A stretch of 39,030 bases of DNA from Candidatus Cloacimonadota bacterium (GCA_030613025.1 JAUWMT010000025.1:1-39030); one strand, 5' to 3'; shown: positions 14,720 through 24,237, numbered from the stretch's first letter. A program made the numbers and translations. The notes: a model not told the origin generated them from the letters alone.

Positions 14720-16851
14720 ACCGCCTTAAATTCAATCCCCGCATCTTTCATCTGCAAGATCGTATTGGTTTTTAATTTATCGTTTCCCTCGAAAAGTTTG
14801 TCAAGAGTAATTACTTTCTGCGGTTTTGCTTCAATGATGTTTTTTATAATTTCTTCATTGATTTTTGATAATGCAATTATCAATTCATTTTCGTTGATTA
14901 AATAATAACACACCCCGTCTTCCGACAAGTCGGGATCCACCCCTCTTCCGCCTTTGCAACGCTCCGGCGTGACAAGCGAGAGGGGAATTTTCTCAATTTT
15001 ACAATTCAAATCTATCCCGGATTTTAATAGAAGTTCATACAGCATATTCTCTTCGGTTGATCCTTCTTTTACCGGGTTTACAAATGTTTCTAACTGTTTT
15101 TCCAGTTCTTGTTCAGTTTCAAATTTATCACCACGCCAGATCTTGAAATTGGACTCATGCAACTTGAACACTTTGAAACCGAGATCTTGTTTTGAAAACA
15201 CGGATTTACTCGAATTATCACTAATTTTGTCCTCATTTTTGAATATATCGGGCTGCTCCTTTTCGTGTTTATTCGTGTCAATTCGTGGTTCCGATTGTAT
15301 CTTCTTTATTACTCTTCTGATTCGTTCTTTACCAATGTCTGCAATTGTTTCAAATCCCGCTTTATATGCTTCCGATTTTTCGTCTGTTTTTTCGGGTAGT
15401 TGCACCATTATGAATTTACGGCTGCCATAAACTTGTGCTGAGCCTGCCTGCTGCGCCATAGCGGAGCATAGGCGAGTCGAAGCATCTTCTTTGTTTAAAT
15501 CAAGAACTGCGTGAGCTGTTGAGGAAGAACCGGAGAAGAAATCGAGAATTATATCGTTATTTTTTAATTGTGATATCTTTAATAAATACTTAATTAATTT
15601 TTGAGGTTTTGCAAAATCAAAAGGAATATCTAATTCTTTCATTTCTTGAGAGCTATGTCTATTCTCAAATTTAGTTATAAAGTCTGTTGGTATTCTTCCT
15701 TCTTTCAGCCTATCTTTTAGCCAAATTTTTGTATAAATATTCCAAATTGATTTTTCGCCTTTTTCGTTAATTAAGCTTGAAGTTTTTGTTTTTTTAAAAA
15801 GAATATTATTTTTATTCATCTCATTTACAAAAGTTTCGTAAGTCCAGCGCCACACACCATCTCCATTATGTGGTGTAGTTTTATTGCCATCTTTTATTTT
15901 TAGAGGTATGCTACTTCCAGGGGGTATTACATAACTGCAATCGGGACACTTAATCCAGTATCTTTGATTGGGACGTACATCTAATCCAGCTTGATAAAGC
16001 CCCATTATTCTGTATTTCTCTCCTTTTTTCGGGCCTTTATCTTCAATTTGTGTATATACTTTTTTTATTAAACTTTCGGGTAAATCATCTCTGAATCCAT
16101 TTAATTCGTTTATGTGTTTAGCATAAATCACAATATATTCTGTGTTTGGAGAAAAAAAAGTACCTTTATTTCCTCCAGTTTTCATTAACCTAACGAAATT
16201 GCCTATATGGTTTTCTTCACCAAATATTTCATTCATTATCAAAATTAAATTGTGTATTTCATCTTGTCCGATACTAATAAAAATAACCCCATCATCACGA
16301 AGCAGGTTGCGAGCAAGGAACAAACGAGGATACATCATTGTAAGCCAGTTGGAATGGTAATGTCCGCTTTCTTTGGAATTTTTTCGATACAGATTTTCAT
16401 TTGTTAAAAGTCCTTCTTCATCTTTTTCACCGGAACGAAGAAGATATTCATCTCTCTTTTCGGCAAATTTGTCATTATAAATAAAATCATTTCCAGTGTT
16501 GTAAGGCGGATCGATGTAGATCATTTTAATTTTGCCGTAATATGCTTTTTGCAAAACTTTCAGTACTTCCAGATTTTCACCTTCAATAAAGAGATTTCCG
16601 GTTTCATCAAAATTTACAGATTCTTCTTTATCGGGAATCAATGTTGCAGTCGTTTGTGTTTGAATTGCTCTGAAAGCATCTGATTTTCCTGCCCAGTTTA
16701 AGACATATCTTTCATCGGCAAAATTTATATCATCTCCAAAAGTGGATTTGAGTTTTTCCCAATCGATTTTATCTTCGTTAAAAACCTGCGGTGCGATTGT
16801 TCTTAATTTTTTTATTACATCTTCTTTCGTATCTAACGATTTTCCATTCAT
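14716..16851 (-). CDS. mod: Type III DNA methyltransferase, Mod subunit, with repeat-derived insertions
   Basis: A 711-aa N6-adenine methylase of the beta class: catalytic DPPYNTG at 114-120, and after the target-recognition region (~215-425) the SAM motif DFFSGSSSTAHA at 437-448, where FxGSG is altered to FSGSS. The Res-interacting C-terminus follows (DLGFKVFKL, LETFVNPVKEGSTEE, GNDKLKTN). Three stretches interrupt normally conserved Mod sequence: ~457-477 between NKED and RKFIMVQLPE, ~521-541 between IRRVIKKIQS and the DLGFKVF block, and ~625-648 before YYLINENELI. Two are clearly GC-rich at DNA level (about 60-65%, hand counted) and carry hairpins. The frame is kept in all. First gene of the operon; AAGAGG precedes ATG. 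Confidence 0.92.
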   Translation of the reverse strand: MNGKSLDTKEDVIKKLRTIAPQVFNEDKIDWEKLKSTFGDDINFADERYVLNWAGKSDAFRAIQTQTTATLIPDKEESVNFDETGNLFIEGENLEVLKVLQKAYYGKIKMIYIDPPYNTGNDFIYNDKFAEKRDEYLLRSGEKDEEGLLTNENLYRKNSKESGHYHSNWLTMMYPRLFLARNLLRDDGVIFISIGQDEIHNLILIMNEIFGEENHIGNFVRLMKTGGNKGTFFSPNTEYIVIYAKHINELNGFRDDLPESLIKKVYTQIEDKGPKKGEKYRIMGLYQAGLDVRPNQRYWIKCPDCSYVIPPGSSIPLKIKDGNKTTPHNGDGVWRWTYETFVNEMNKNNILFKKTKTSSLINEKGEKSIWNIYTKIWLKDRLKEGRIPTDFITKFENRHSSQEMKELDIPFDFAKPQKLIKYLLKISQLKNNDIILDFFSGSSSTAHAVLDLNKEDASTRLCSAMAQQAGSAQVYGSRKFIMVQLPEKTDEKSEAYKAGFETIADIGKERIRRVIKKIQSEPRIDTNKHEKEQPDIFKNEDKISDNSSKSVFSKQDLGFKVFKLHESNFKIWRGDKFETEQELEKQLETFVNPVKEGSTEENMLYELLLKSGIDLNCKIEKIPLSLVTPERCKGGRGVDPDLSEDGVCYYLINENELIIALSKINEEIIKNIIEAKPQKVITLDKLFEGNDKLKTNTILQMKDAGIEFKAV
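14908..14985. repeat. Palindromic element in frame within mod (third insertion)
   Basis: GC-rich segment with CCGACAAGTCGG at 14922-14933 and a larger stem CCCCTC (14940-14945) with GAGGGG (14980-14985). The first hairpin is the same motif as the intergenic hairpin at 22485-22500. It encodes Mod residues about 625-648. Confidence 0.7.
15229..15291. repeat. ACCACGAA-type repeat in frame within mod (second insertion)
   Basis: At 15262-15290 the plus strand reads TTCGTG, ATTCGTGTCA and ATTCGTGGTT in series, i.e. the ACCACGAA/CACGAA repeat seen in the gaps at 20773, 27676-27735 and 33582. It encodes Mod residues about 521-541. Confidence 0.6.
15421..15484. repeat. Palindromic element in frame within mod (first insertion)
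   Basis: About 60% GC in an AT-rich gene. Nested stem blocks pair in order: TGCT (15436-15439) with AGCA (15481-15484), GCCT with AGGC, TGCT with AGCA, CGC with GCG. The outer sequence (TGTGCTGAG, GAGTCGAAGCA) is like a dispersed hairpin repeat common in environmental bacterial genomes. It encodes Mod residues about 457-477. Confidence 0.7.
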
Positions 16852-16965
16852 AACAAAAACCTCTTATTCATGTTGTAAAATATTGAGTGTGCTAATTTTA
16901 TAGCAAGAAATTTCTGATGAATCTTCTTTATGAAGTTGGGTTGTATTGTAAAGCTTAAAAAAAAA

Positions 16966-17041
<76 letters not shown>

Positions 17042-17054
17042 ACCTAAAATGTAT

Positions 17055-20000
17055 TTACTTGATCAATAATAATCTTTTTACGCCGGACTCGTAATTCTCT
17101 GTCAATAATTTGTAAAGATAAACGCCATTTGCCAGCGCTCTGCCGCTGTGATCCCTGCCATCCCATTGAACGGAATAAGAGCCGATTGCAAATGGAATTT
17201 CACAAACCATTTGCCCTTTGATATTGAAAACCGCCACCTTTGCCTGTTCAAAATGGAATGTGCCGGGATTATATGAGATCACTGTAGAATTTTTGAATGG
17301 ATTCGGGAAATTTTGATAAAGGGCAAAATCATTGGATGAAATTTCCGGTTCAACTGCATAAGTCATATTATCTGCATAGTTGCCTGTTCTCTGTATGTTG
17401 CCGCGATAGATCGTCCATGGATGGAACGAGCCGTAAAGCCCTTTATAATCCCAAACCGAAATACCTGAAGTGGAGCCGGCTATGATCTCGTAGTCACCAT
17501 CGTCATCAAGATCGTGAAGGGCAATTGGTGAAGTAACTGAGGTCGGATTGCAAATTGGAAATTCCGGAAGCAGTGTGCCGTCATAGGCATAGCAATAGAT
17601 TTTTCCACCAAATGTTGAAGCAAGTATTTCCACACTGCCGTCATTATTGATATCTGCTGCAACCGGGCTTGTTTTTGAGGAGCTATTCATACTCTGGGGC
17701 CAGCCGTCAATCGTTGCGCCGTTAGCTTCGAGCAGCTTTACCTCTCCATCCAAAGATGAATAACCAATATTGAAAATGCCACCCGGATTTTTTGTAAAGG
17801 CAATTGGTGAGGAGAACAAGCTTGCAGAGAGATATTCCTCATGAATGATCGCACCTGTGTGATCTATAATGTACAGTTTGTTGCTGCTATTTCCAAAGGT
17901 GATATAATTCGTATCAAAGATTATCGGAGATGCCCAAACATGGGATTCTGTCTGAACTGGAAATCCTGTGAGCACCTCGGCATTGCTGTCAATGGCATAT
18001 ATTTTCCCATTTGTTAATCCGACAACCATATCTATCACACCATCTTCATTGATATCACCAACTGCCACATCAGAACAGAGCGGTGCATCAAACTCATGCG
18101 GGAAATTCAGGAAATCATTTCCTTCGTGGTCAATCACGTAGAGCTTGCCGTCAATGCAGGAAATGATCGTTTCAAGATAGTTATCATTATCGAGGTCGGC
18201 AAGAGCAGGAGTGGTAATTATCTGACCGCCGGTTGTATAAGTAAAGACCTGCGAGCCATCGTGATTAAGCGCATATACAGTACCGTTTCTGCCGGCTATG
18301 ACAAGTTCGAGTTCATCGTCATTATCAACATCACCTGCAGCGAGAGATTCCCAAACCTCATCCTCGAGTGCGATCGGGAAACCGGGTTTTGTCTGGGCAT
18401 CAGCAGTGATGGCATAGATATTTCCCATACGATCCACAGTCACGATCTCCTCTTCTCCGTCGTTATCAAGATCAATAACAATGGGTGAAGATTTCACTTC
18501 CACGCCGAGATATATAGGCCAGTTATACTGCAACAGAGAAACCTGGAATGTATCGTAATACATCTTATCAAAAGGATAGGTAGCAGTCTGATTTGCAGTG
18601 ATATGCAGTTGGAAATGAATGTCCTCATACCCGCAGCTATTGCTCACAGTAAAGGTAAAAGGATTGGAACTATTATCTGCGGTGTTGCCTGCAGCAAGAG
18701 AGCCGTAATTGTGCGTGCTGTTCTGAATCACAATGAAGCTGCTGTCACAAATGAACTCAACTTCGATATTTTCGGCAAGCTGCCAGTCCGGCAAATTTTG
18801 TATCTCGACCACCATTTCGATCTCTTCGCCTGGATTGATTATGCCGTCATTATCTCCTGAAGTATCAAAAAATTCAATATTGCTGACTTCCACATAAGGA
18901 AATTCACCATCTGTCATAATGATCGCAGTTCCGGGATCGCCAAAAACCACAAGCTCATAATAACACCAACGCATCCATGGACTATTAACAGTCGAAACAA
19001 GGGCTGTTTTTGAGTAGTCGTTTGCTTTTCCCAGCTCTGTGATATTCTCTATAAAAAGTGCATCAAAGAATGTTCGGTCAAATTGCTGTGAAGGTCCTTC
19101 TATCGAGCCGGGAGAATACCAGCCATAGCGGGTATTTCCGATGAATGCCATTGGACCGTGCTCAGCGATAACAAGACGTTCGCCCACACATTCTGAAGAG
19201 CCGCTTGTGCCGTTATCAAAGGCAGCGGGAAGGCAGCCCTGCGTATAGATAAAGCCATACTCGTCATTAATAAAAGTATCGGGTGTGTTCGGGCTCATTC
19301 CCATAAGAATACTGTAATTCGCATGTCCCATATGATTGATGATACCCATGCCTGAATTGATCGCATTCTTCACTGCAGTTCCGGAATAGGTTCCTTCGCG
19401 CTGATATAATGTATAAAAATGATAATTATCAACAGGAATACGGGTTGCAACATCGTCTTTATAATCGCCACCCCAGGTTACGGGATTCCAATTAAGATTT
19501 TCCCCAACCATACATGCCTTTTCAAGCGCAGGTTTTGGGATATCTGTATAACTCTGAATTTTATAAATAGCATTCACAAAATCCTGCTGAACATCTCCGG
19601 GAATTCGACCTACAGCAACTTCGGGATAGAAATCGGGATCATCTTCCATCTCACCAAATCTGTTATCGCCATCGGCGTTCCAGTTGCCATCCAGTCCGCC
19701 GTAATAGAGATCTGAAGGAATGTGACCTATTGTACTGCCTGCCTGGACATAAAATTTCACACTTGGTATGATCTCATCATCTCCGCCAAGAAGCACATAC
19801 TCAAGCGGATTACTTGAACCAAGCCAGGAAATATAGGCGAGGATAATGAAATTGCGAATTTTGTCAGCATTGGTCGTGCCGGAATAATTGTCATAAATAT
19901 CTTCAACTGTATATATCTCTGCTTGTACACCCCTGTTTATTTTCCAATCCCTAAAATCGGTAAAGGTGGGAAGAAAAATTTCTGAAGTAATAATAATATA

Positions 20001-20675
20001 GTCGTGAGGATCGGCAGGATCGATGAGATTATCACGGTAGAATGTTTGGGCTTCTTTTCCAATATATGAGTGCTTTTCGTGGGCATTATCAACCATATTA
20101 TCAAGCTCGCTGAGTATTGCATTGGTATTCTGCAGCATTTTTGATTGATGATCTGCAATCGCGGCATCTAATGCAGTTTCCACTTCCAGTGTCCAGTTCG
20201 AAGCATACTCAACCGTTCCTGTTCCGGGTATATATCTGATGGGATATATATTGATCAAAGCTATGGAATGACCTGTGTACATCTCAGTACTGATAAGCTC
20301 ATACTCTACAGCAGGATAAGGAACATTTGATTGATAAATCACTTCATTCTTTTGTGTGGGGATAACCTCTTGTACACTCGTGGGTTGCGGAGTTCTGGTA
20401 AAATCAATGTACATGTCGGAAGTAACGAGTTCCCAGTCTGAATGAATTATTTGGATATTAACTATCTTCTCGCCAAAGGGAAGAAGTATCTTTGCTCCGT
20501 AAAAAGGAATAAGCGGTTCGCCGGGAACCTGCTGCTTTGTAATGAAATCGGTTACAATACGATTTTCGGAAATTGAGGGTCTGTCAAAAGTGAAGTCCAC
20601 TTCAAGGTTTGATGCATGGGCAACGCTGAAGGTCAACAGCAGTGCACCGAGGGCTGCAAAAAAATATTTTTTCAT
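17055..20675 (-). CDS. Secreted C25 (gingipain-type) peptidase with beta-propeller and T9SS C-terminus
   Basis: A 1206-aa exported protein. Signal peptide 1-22 (cleavage near AHA-S). A propeptide-like region runs to ~220, then the C25 caspase-fold domain: DYIIITSEIFLPTF at 225-238, LLGGDDEIIP near 295-304, catalytic H451 in NHMGH and C481 in TQGCLPAAFD. An Ig-like segment (~595-705) follows, then at least six FG-GAP/VCBS-type repeats of the DLDNDGEEE kind (~720-1100) forming a propeller. The end (NFPNPFKNSTVISY, FNIKGQMV, DGRDHSGRALANGVYLYKL) is a FlgD-like type IX sorting domain. Likely a surface or secreted protease feeding amino-acid catabolism. GGAG precedes ATG. No secretion machinery genes are in the window. 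Confidence 0.93.
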   Translation of the reverse strand: MKKYFFAALGALLLTFSVAHASNLEVDFTFDRPSISENRIVTDFITKQQVPGEPLIPFYGAKILLPFGEKIVNIQIIHSDWELVTSDMYIDFTRTPQPTSVQEVIPTQKNEVIYQSNVPYPAVEYELISTEMYTGHSIALINIYPIRYIPGTGTVEYASNWTLEVETALDAAIADHQSKMLQNTNAILSELDNMVDNAHEKHSYIGKEAQTFYRDNLIDPADPHDYIIITSEIFLPTFTDFRDWKINRGVQAEIYTVEDIYDNYSGTTNADKIRNFIILAYISWLGSSNPLEYVLLGGDDEIIPSVKFYVQAGSTIGHIPSDLYYGGLDGNWNADGDNRFGEMEDDPDFYPEVAVGRIPGDVQQDFVNAIYKIQSYTDIPKPALEKACMVGENLNWNPVTWGGDYKDDVATRIPVDNYHFYTLYQREGTYSGTAVKNAINSGMGIINHMGHANYSILMGMSPNTPDTFINDEYGFIYTQGCLPAAFDNGTSGSSECVGERLVIAEHGPMAFIGNTRYGWYSPGSIEGPSQQFDRTFFDALFIENITELGKANDYSKTALVSTVNSPWMRWCYYELVVFGDPGTAIIMTDGEFPYVEVSNIEFFDTSGDNDGIINPGEEIEMVVEIQNLPDWQLAENIEVEFICDSSFIVIQNSTHNYGSLAAGNTADNSSNPFTFTVSNSCGYEDIHFQLHITANQTATYPFDKMYYDTFQVSLLQYNWPIYLGVEVKSSPIVIDLDNDGEEEIVTVDRMGNIYAITADAQTKPGFPIALEDEVWESLAAGDVDNDDELELVIAGRNGTVYALNHDGSQVFTYTTGGQIITTPALADLDNDNYLETIISCIDGKLYVIDHEGNDFLNFPHEFDAPLCSDVAVGDINEDGVIDMVVGLTNGKIYAIDSNAEVLTGFPVQTESHVWASPIIFDTNYITFGNSSNKLYIIDHTGAIIHEEYLSASLFSSPIAFTKNPGGIFNIGYSSLDGEVKLLEANGATIDGWPQSMNSSSKTSPVAADINNDGSVEILASTFGGKIYCYAYDGTLLPEFPICNPTSVTSPIALHDLDDDGDYEIIAGSTSGISVWDYKGLYGSFHPWTIYRGNIQRTGNYADNMTYAVEPEISSNDFALYQNFPNPFKNSTVISYNPGTFHFEQAKVAVFNIKGQMVCEIPFAIGSYSVQWDGRDHSGRALANGVYLYKLLTENYESGVKRLLLIK

Positions 20676-21059
20676 GTATGCTCCAAAAAAATAATATTCT
20701 ATTTAATTCTATTACAATTTAGGTTGGTAGTATTTTTTGTCAAAGTTAATGGAAATTTGAAATTGGAAATTTAACCACGAAACGCACCCGTCTCCGTTAC
20801 ATTACGACGAGGCAGGCGAAAAACACGAAAAAAATCAAGAAAATGGAAATGCAACACAGATTAACACTAATAAACACTGATCCAGAAAATAAAATGAATA
20901 TTTTTCTTAATATTTTCTCAGCGTGCTCTGCGAATTCTTTGTGATCTCTGCGTGAAAAAAAAGCCGTATTTTTTTGTCCGGCTGTAAAGGTTTTATGGAT
21001 GGGATTACTTCATATATGAATGATCTTCGATATTCTTTTTATAGAGAAATTAATTTGAT
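20676..21059. repeat. Gap with nested dispersed repeats
   Basis: From 20771 an ACCACGAA/CACGAAAA repeat is interrupted at about 20783-20818 by a GC-rich insert (CACCCGTCTCCGTTAC to GGCAGGCG). It is followed by AACACAGATTAACACTAATA (20850s) and by GCGTGCTCTGCG/TCTCTGCGTG (20920-20955). All are typical dispersed repeat text, not coding. A TTGACA on the minus strand at 20738-20743, with a weak TAAATT 16 bases on, could be the promoter of the C25 gene. The terminator at 20955-20983 closes the stretch. Confidence 0.6.
20955..20983 (-). terminator. Rho-independent terminator of the amidohydrolase gene
   Basis: Read on the minus strand: AGCCG, a 12-base loop, CGGCT, then a run of eight T. It lies about 75 bases past the stop at 21060. 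Confidence 0.6.
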
Positions 21060-22376
21060 TTAGTTTTTCTGCAGTTCTTTCTGATAATACTTTGCTTTTT
21101 CAAAGAGTTCATCTTCATCAATCTCAACTAACTTTCTGTCCCGCATGAGCACTTTGCCGTTAATAATTACATCCTGAACCGACTCGCTGTGCATTGTATA
21201 TACAAGATGAGAATACACATTATACATCGGCATATTCTCAAGCTTATCACGCTCAAGAAGAATAATGTCCGCCTTTTTCCCCACTTCAAGAGAACCGACC
21301 TCATCCTCTTTATTGAATATCTTTGCCGGTTCGATGGTAACCATGCGCACAACCTCTTCGGCAGGCAGGAATGTGGGATCGTTGTTTATGGCTTTATGCA
21401 CTTTTGAAGTCATATCCATCTCATCGAGAATGCTGAGATTATTATTACTTGCCACGCCATCAGTAGCCAGTGAAATCGTGACTCCATTCTCTTTATAGCC
21501 CTTGATGGGAGCAAACCCGGATGCAAGTTTCAGATTGCATTCAGTACAGATATTTACACCAACACCTTTTTTTGCGAGCAATTTCTGTTCATCATCATCG
21601 ATCCACACGCCATGAGCAATGGACACATCATTTCCAAGAAAACCGATAGAATCCAAATATTGTACCGGACGGACTCCATGAGCTTTCAGGCAGTCAACAA
21701 CTTCTTTTTTGGTTTCTGAGAGATGAGTATGAATTAGCATGTCGTGAGCGCGGGCTTCTTCCGCTGCAATAATAAGATTTTCCTTTGAACAGGTATAGAT
21801 GGAGTGAGGCATTAAAGCAAAATCTATCAGCTCATTATCCTTGAATTCTTCATGACCTTCAAGTGCATAATTAATCATACTTTCAGGAGTTTTATGAAAA
21901 GCCATTGGGAAATCAAGAATACCCTCTCCAAGAATTGCACGCATACCTGCTTTTGTCGCAGCTCGTGCAGTTTCTTTGGAATAAAAATACATGTCATCTA
22001 TCATTGTGATACCGTTCTTTATAAGTTCTGCACAGCCATGAATCGCTGCATCATACACGAATTGAGCTTTTACAAATCGTGCTTCGGCAGGCCAGATATG
22101 ATCTTCCAGCCATGCCCGGAGCAAAATATCATCTGCATAGCCACGCAGATAGGTCATGGCAATATGACTGTGTCCGTTTATCAAACCGGGCATAACTATT
22201 TTTGATGAAGCATCAATCACATTTTCGCTTGTATAATTTTTCTCAATTTCTTCAGTGTTTCCGATCGCCAGTATTTTTCCTTTTTCAATTGCAAGAGCGC
22301 CATTTTCTAGGATGTCCATTTCAGGATTGATCGTTACGATGTAGCCATTTCTAATTATAATATCGGTGTGTTGCAT
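21060..22376 (-). CDS. mtaD: Amidohydrolase, 5-methylthioadenosine/S-adenosylhomocysteine deaminase type
   Basis: A 438-aa metal-dependent amidohydrolase of the MtaD/TrzN/SsnA group. Zn ligands are readable: H69 and H71 (NGHSH), H216 with H218 (HTHLSET, E221 adjacent), H255 (IAHGVW), D306 (ATDGVASNN). The N- and C-terminal beta-sandwich halves are present (IDASSKIVMPG; GSLEVGKKADIILLE). MtaD enzymes deaminate MTA or SAH to the inosine forms, part of SAM salvage; the sub-specificity cannot be proved from sequence. Full length, isolated, with its own terminator. Alternative: a related purine or guanine deaminase. Confidence 0.88.
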   Translation of the reverse strand: MQHTDIIIRNGYIVTINPEMDILENGALAIEKGKILAIGNTEEIEKNYTSENVIDASSKIVMPGLINGHSHIAMTYLRGYADDILLRAWLEDHIWPAEARFVKAQFVYDAAIHGCAELIKNGITMIDDMYFYSKETARAATKAGMRAILGEGILDFPMAFHKTPESMINYALEGHEEFKDNELIDFALMPHSIYTCSKENLIIAAEEARAHDMLIHTHLSETKKEVVDCLKAHGVRPVQYLDSIGFLGNDVSIAHGVWIDDDEQKLLAKKGVGVNICTECNLKLASGFAPIKGYKENGVTISLATDGVASNNNLSILDEMDMTSKVHKAINNDPTFLPAEEVVRMVTIEPAKIFNKEDEVGSLEVGKKADIILLERDKLENMPMYNVYSHLVYTMHSESVQDVIINGKVLMRDRKLVEIDEDELFEKAKYYQKELQKN

Positions 22377-22406
22377 ATTCGCTCCCTAATTGAAGTTTCG
22401 TAGAAG

Positions 22407-22848
22407 TGGAAATTACTTAAATAGATCATATTTTACCTTTATAATATATACTTAGAAAGTTAAGTAAGATTTCAATTAATTTCTTCCCGACAAGTCGGGA
22501 CTAATGTCAAATAAAATGTCAAAACAATTTTTATTCGTTGGTTTAATTATAATTGATGAGAAAATTAAATTTACCCCGCTAGATAATTTCATATATATCA
22601 GAAAAAATATCTAATAGTATTAATATCTAATGTGATCAAGTTCATGAGCTTCTTTCCAATAAATTTTTGCTTCATTTTTAATTGTGGAACTGTTTTTGAA
22701 ATCATTCTCAACCAATGTTTTGAATCTTTAGATTTTTTTTATTCGTCATTTGAAATTTTATTAGTCCCGATGCATCGGGAGTAATTAGTAATTCAACTTT
22801 AACAGGATGGAAATTACTTAAATAGATCACATTTTACCTTTATAGTAT
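22407..22848. repeat. Gap bounded by a 41-base direct repeat, with two palindromes
   Basis: The sequence TGGAAATTACTTAAATAGATC and what follows occurs at 22407-22447 and 22808-22848 with two mismatches over 41 bases. Between them lie two hairpins: TCCCGACAAGTCGGGA at 22485-22500 and the perfect palindrome TCCCGATGCATCGGGA at 22765-22780. A short relic frame (22620-22727) is enclosed. This covers most of the 22377-22883 gap. Confidence 0.8.
22620..22727 (-). pseudogene. Possible C-terminal gene relic
   Basis: A 35-codon frame without start, ending TAA, with protein-like content (FKTLVENDFKNS, then IKNEAKIYWKEAHELDHI). It could be the tail of a decayed helical or TPR-like gene between the 41-base direct repeats. 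Family unknown; chance is possible. Confidence 0.25.
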
Positions 22849-22883
22849 CTGCTATAAAATCTGAGTTCTCTAACCAGAAATTT

Positions 22884-23705
22884 TCAGATATCCTTTATGA
22901 TATAATAGAGCTTATCACCCATAATGTGTACTTTTTTATTTTTATCGGAACGCCAATCTTTAATAGTGTTTCTTGTGAGAAGTGCAAAGTCACTGTTCTT
23001 CTCTTTGGAATTGGAGCTTTTCAAACTATTCGCCAATTTCTTCATTGAAACCCAGATAGTCTTCACTCTGCGGTCATCGGCTTCTTTGAGAAGTTCCTGC
23101 ACGTAGGGATACACTTCTGCGGGACGCGAACGTGCAATCTGAATGAGCGTGTGAGTGATCTTTTTCTGCACTTCGAGACTCTCGTCATCAATAATTTTGG
23201 TAATGAATTCCATTACAAAATGAGGATCTTTTTCAGAAAAGTTTTCCAAGCCATGAAAGGATAATGATCGCTTTCTTTCGTCATCGCTCTCGATCCATTT
23301 GAGCATATTCTGTTTCATAAGCTGTGGATAGTCTTTCCAGAATTGGTCCATTATGTTCTCTGCTTCCCATTTGATGGAATCGTAATAGTCGCTCACAATT
23401 TCGATCATTTCTTCCGGCTGCTTTTTATAATAATAGAGAAAAAAGAAGAGGGCGGTTGCACGTTTTGCATAGTTCTTGGAATCCAGCAATCCCCTCATCA
23501 GCTCTGCGAGTTTTTCTTTTTCTTCTGATTCAGCAGCAGTTTTGCCAACGATTTCTCTGCCAAAATAATTCTTGCAGGCAGCAAGTTCTTCTATTTTCTT
23601 CGTACCCTTTTTCACATTTGTATTATATATCTCAAGAGCAGCAATAGTCTCCTGCTGAAGTTCTTTTTCTTCTCGATCTGTTAAACGGCCGATTGTATTA
23701 ACCAT
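22884..23705 (-). CDS. HEAT-repeat protein, AlkD-like
   Basis: A 273-aa all-helical protein. From ~50 on it is built of HEAT-like helical pairs with repeated tryptophan/phenylalanine anchors (KRATALFFFLYYYKK, DYYDSIKWEAENIMDQFW, KRSLSFHGLENFSEKDP, VQKKITHTLIQIARSRP, VKTIWVSMKKLANS). This resembles the DNA alkylation repair AlkC/AlkD scaffold, but no catalytic Asp/Trp set can be assigned with confidence. It stands alone with GGAT upstream of ATG. It may act in alkylation repair or simply as a scaffold. The length is a little above AlkD (about 230). Confidence 0.6.
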   Translation of the reverse strand: MVNTIGRLTDREEKELQQETIAALEIYNTNVKKGTKKIEELAACKNYFGREIVGKTAAESEEKEKLAELMRGLLDSKNYAKRATALFFFLYYYKKQPEEMIEIVSDYYDSIKWEAENIMDQFWKDYPQLMKQNMLKWIESDDERKRSLSFHGLENFSEKDPHFVMEFITKIIDDESLEVQKKITHTLIQIARSRPAEVYPYVQELLKEADDRRVKTIWVSMKKLANSLKSSNSKEKNSDFALLTRNTIKDWRSDKNKKVHIMGDKLYYIIKDI

Positions 23706-24237
23706 GATAATCCTTTCGTGGAACTGAATGCATTTTTGTTTGATTAAACTGATTTATAGTTTACAAGAAATCCAAAAAATTACAAATTACTTATCCAATC
23801 TCCTCATGGGGTATGCTCGATTGCAATTTGTGGTTATCAAAAAAGAAATCGGGTTTTAGTTGTCAAGAATAAAATGAAAACTTTACTTAGCTTCATATTT
23901 AGAAATGATTGATACCATCGAAAAAAATATAATTCTATGTCTCATGAAATTTAGGAATCATCCCTTTTTAAAATTATTCAGGACAAATGTGAATCAAAAT
24001 ATAAAAAAAATTTGACAATATTAAAAATTAATTAATAAAATTGTTTTTAATAAATCGTAGCTTTGGGATTTGAAATAGATCTTGTTTTTGATTTTAATTT
24101 GATCTATAAAAAAACTAAATTCCAGTTGATTACATATAGTTGCTCAAACTATTACAGACATGATTATTCTCTATTTGTTTGATGTTTATATTTGTCTTAA
24201 TTAATAACCAATTATGAATTATTAGAAGGAGAAAAAA
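23706..24237 (+). promoter_or_regulatory. AT-rich gap with candidate promoter for the beta-helix gene
   Basis: No gene or repeat is apparent. A TTGACA (24012-24017) with TAAAAT (24036-24041) at 18-base spacing could be a sigma-70-like promoter about 200 bases before the ATG. A TATATTTG at 24187-24194 also fits the Bacteroidota-type minus-7 box, but no matching minus-33 box is at the right distance. The ribosome binding site is GAAGGAG at 24224-24230. Confidence 0.35.
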
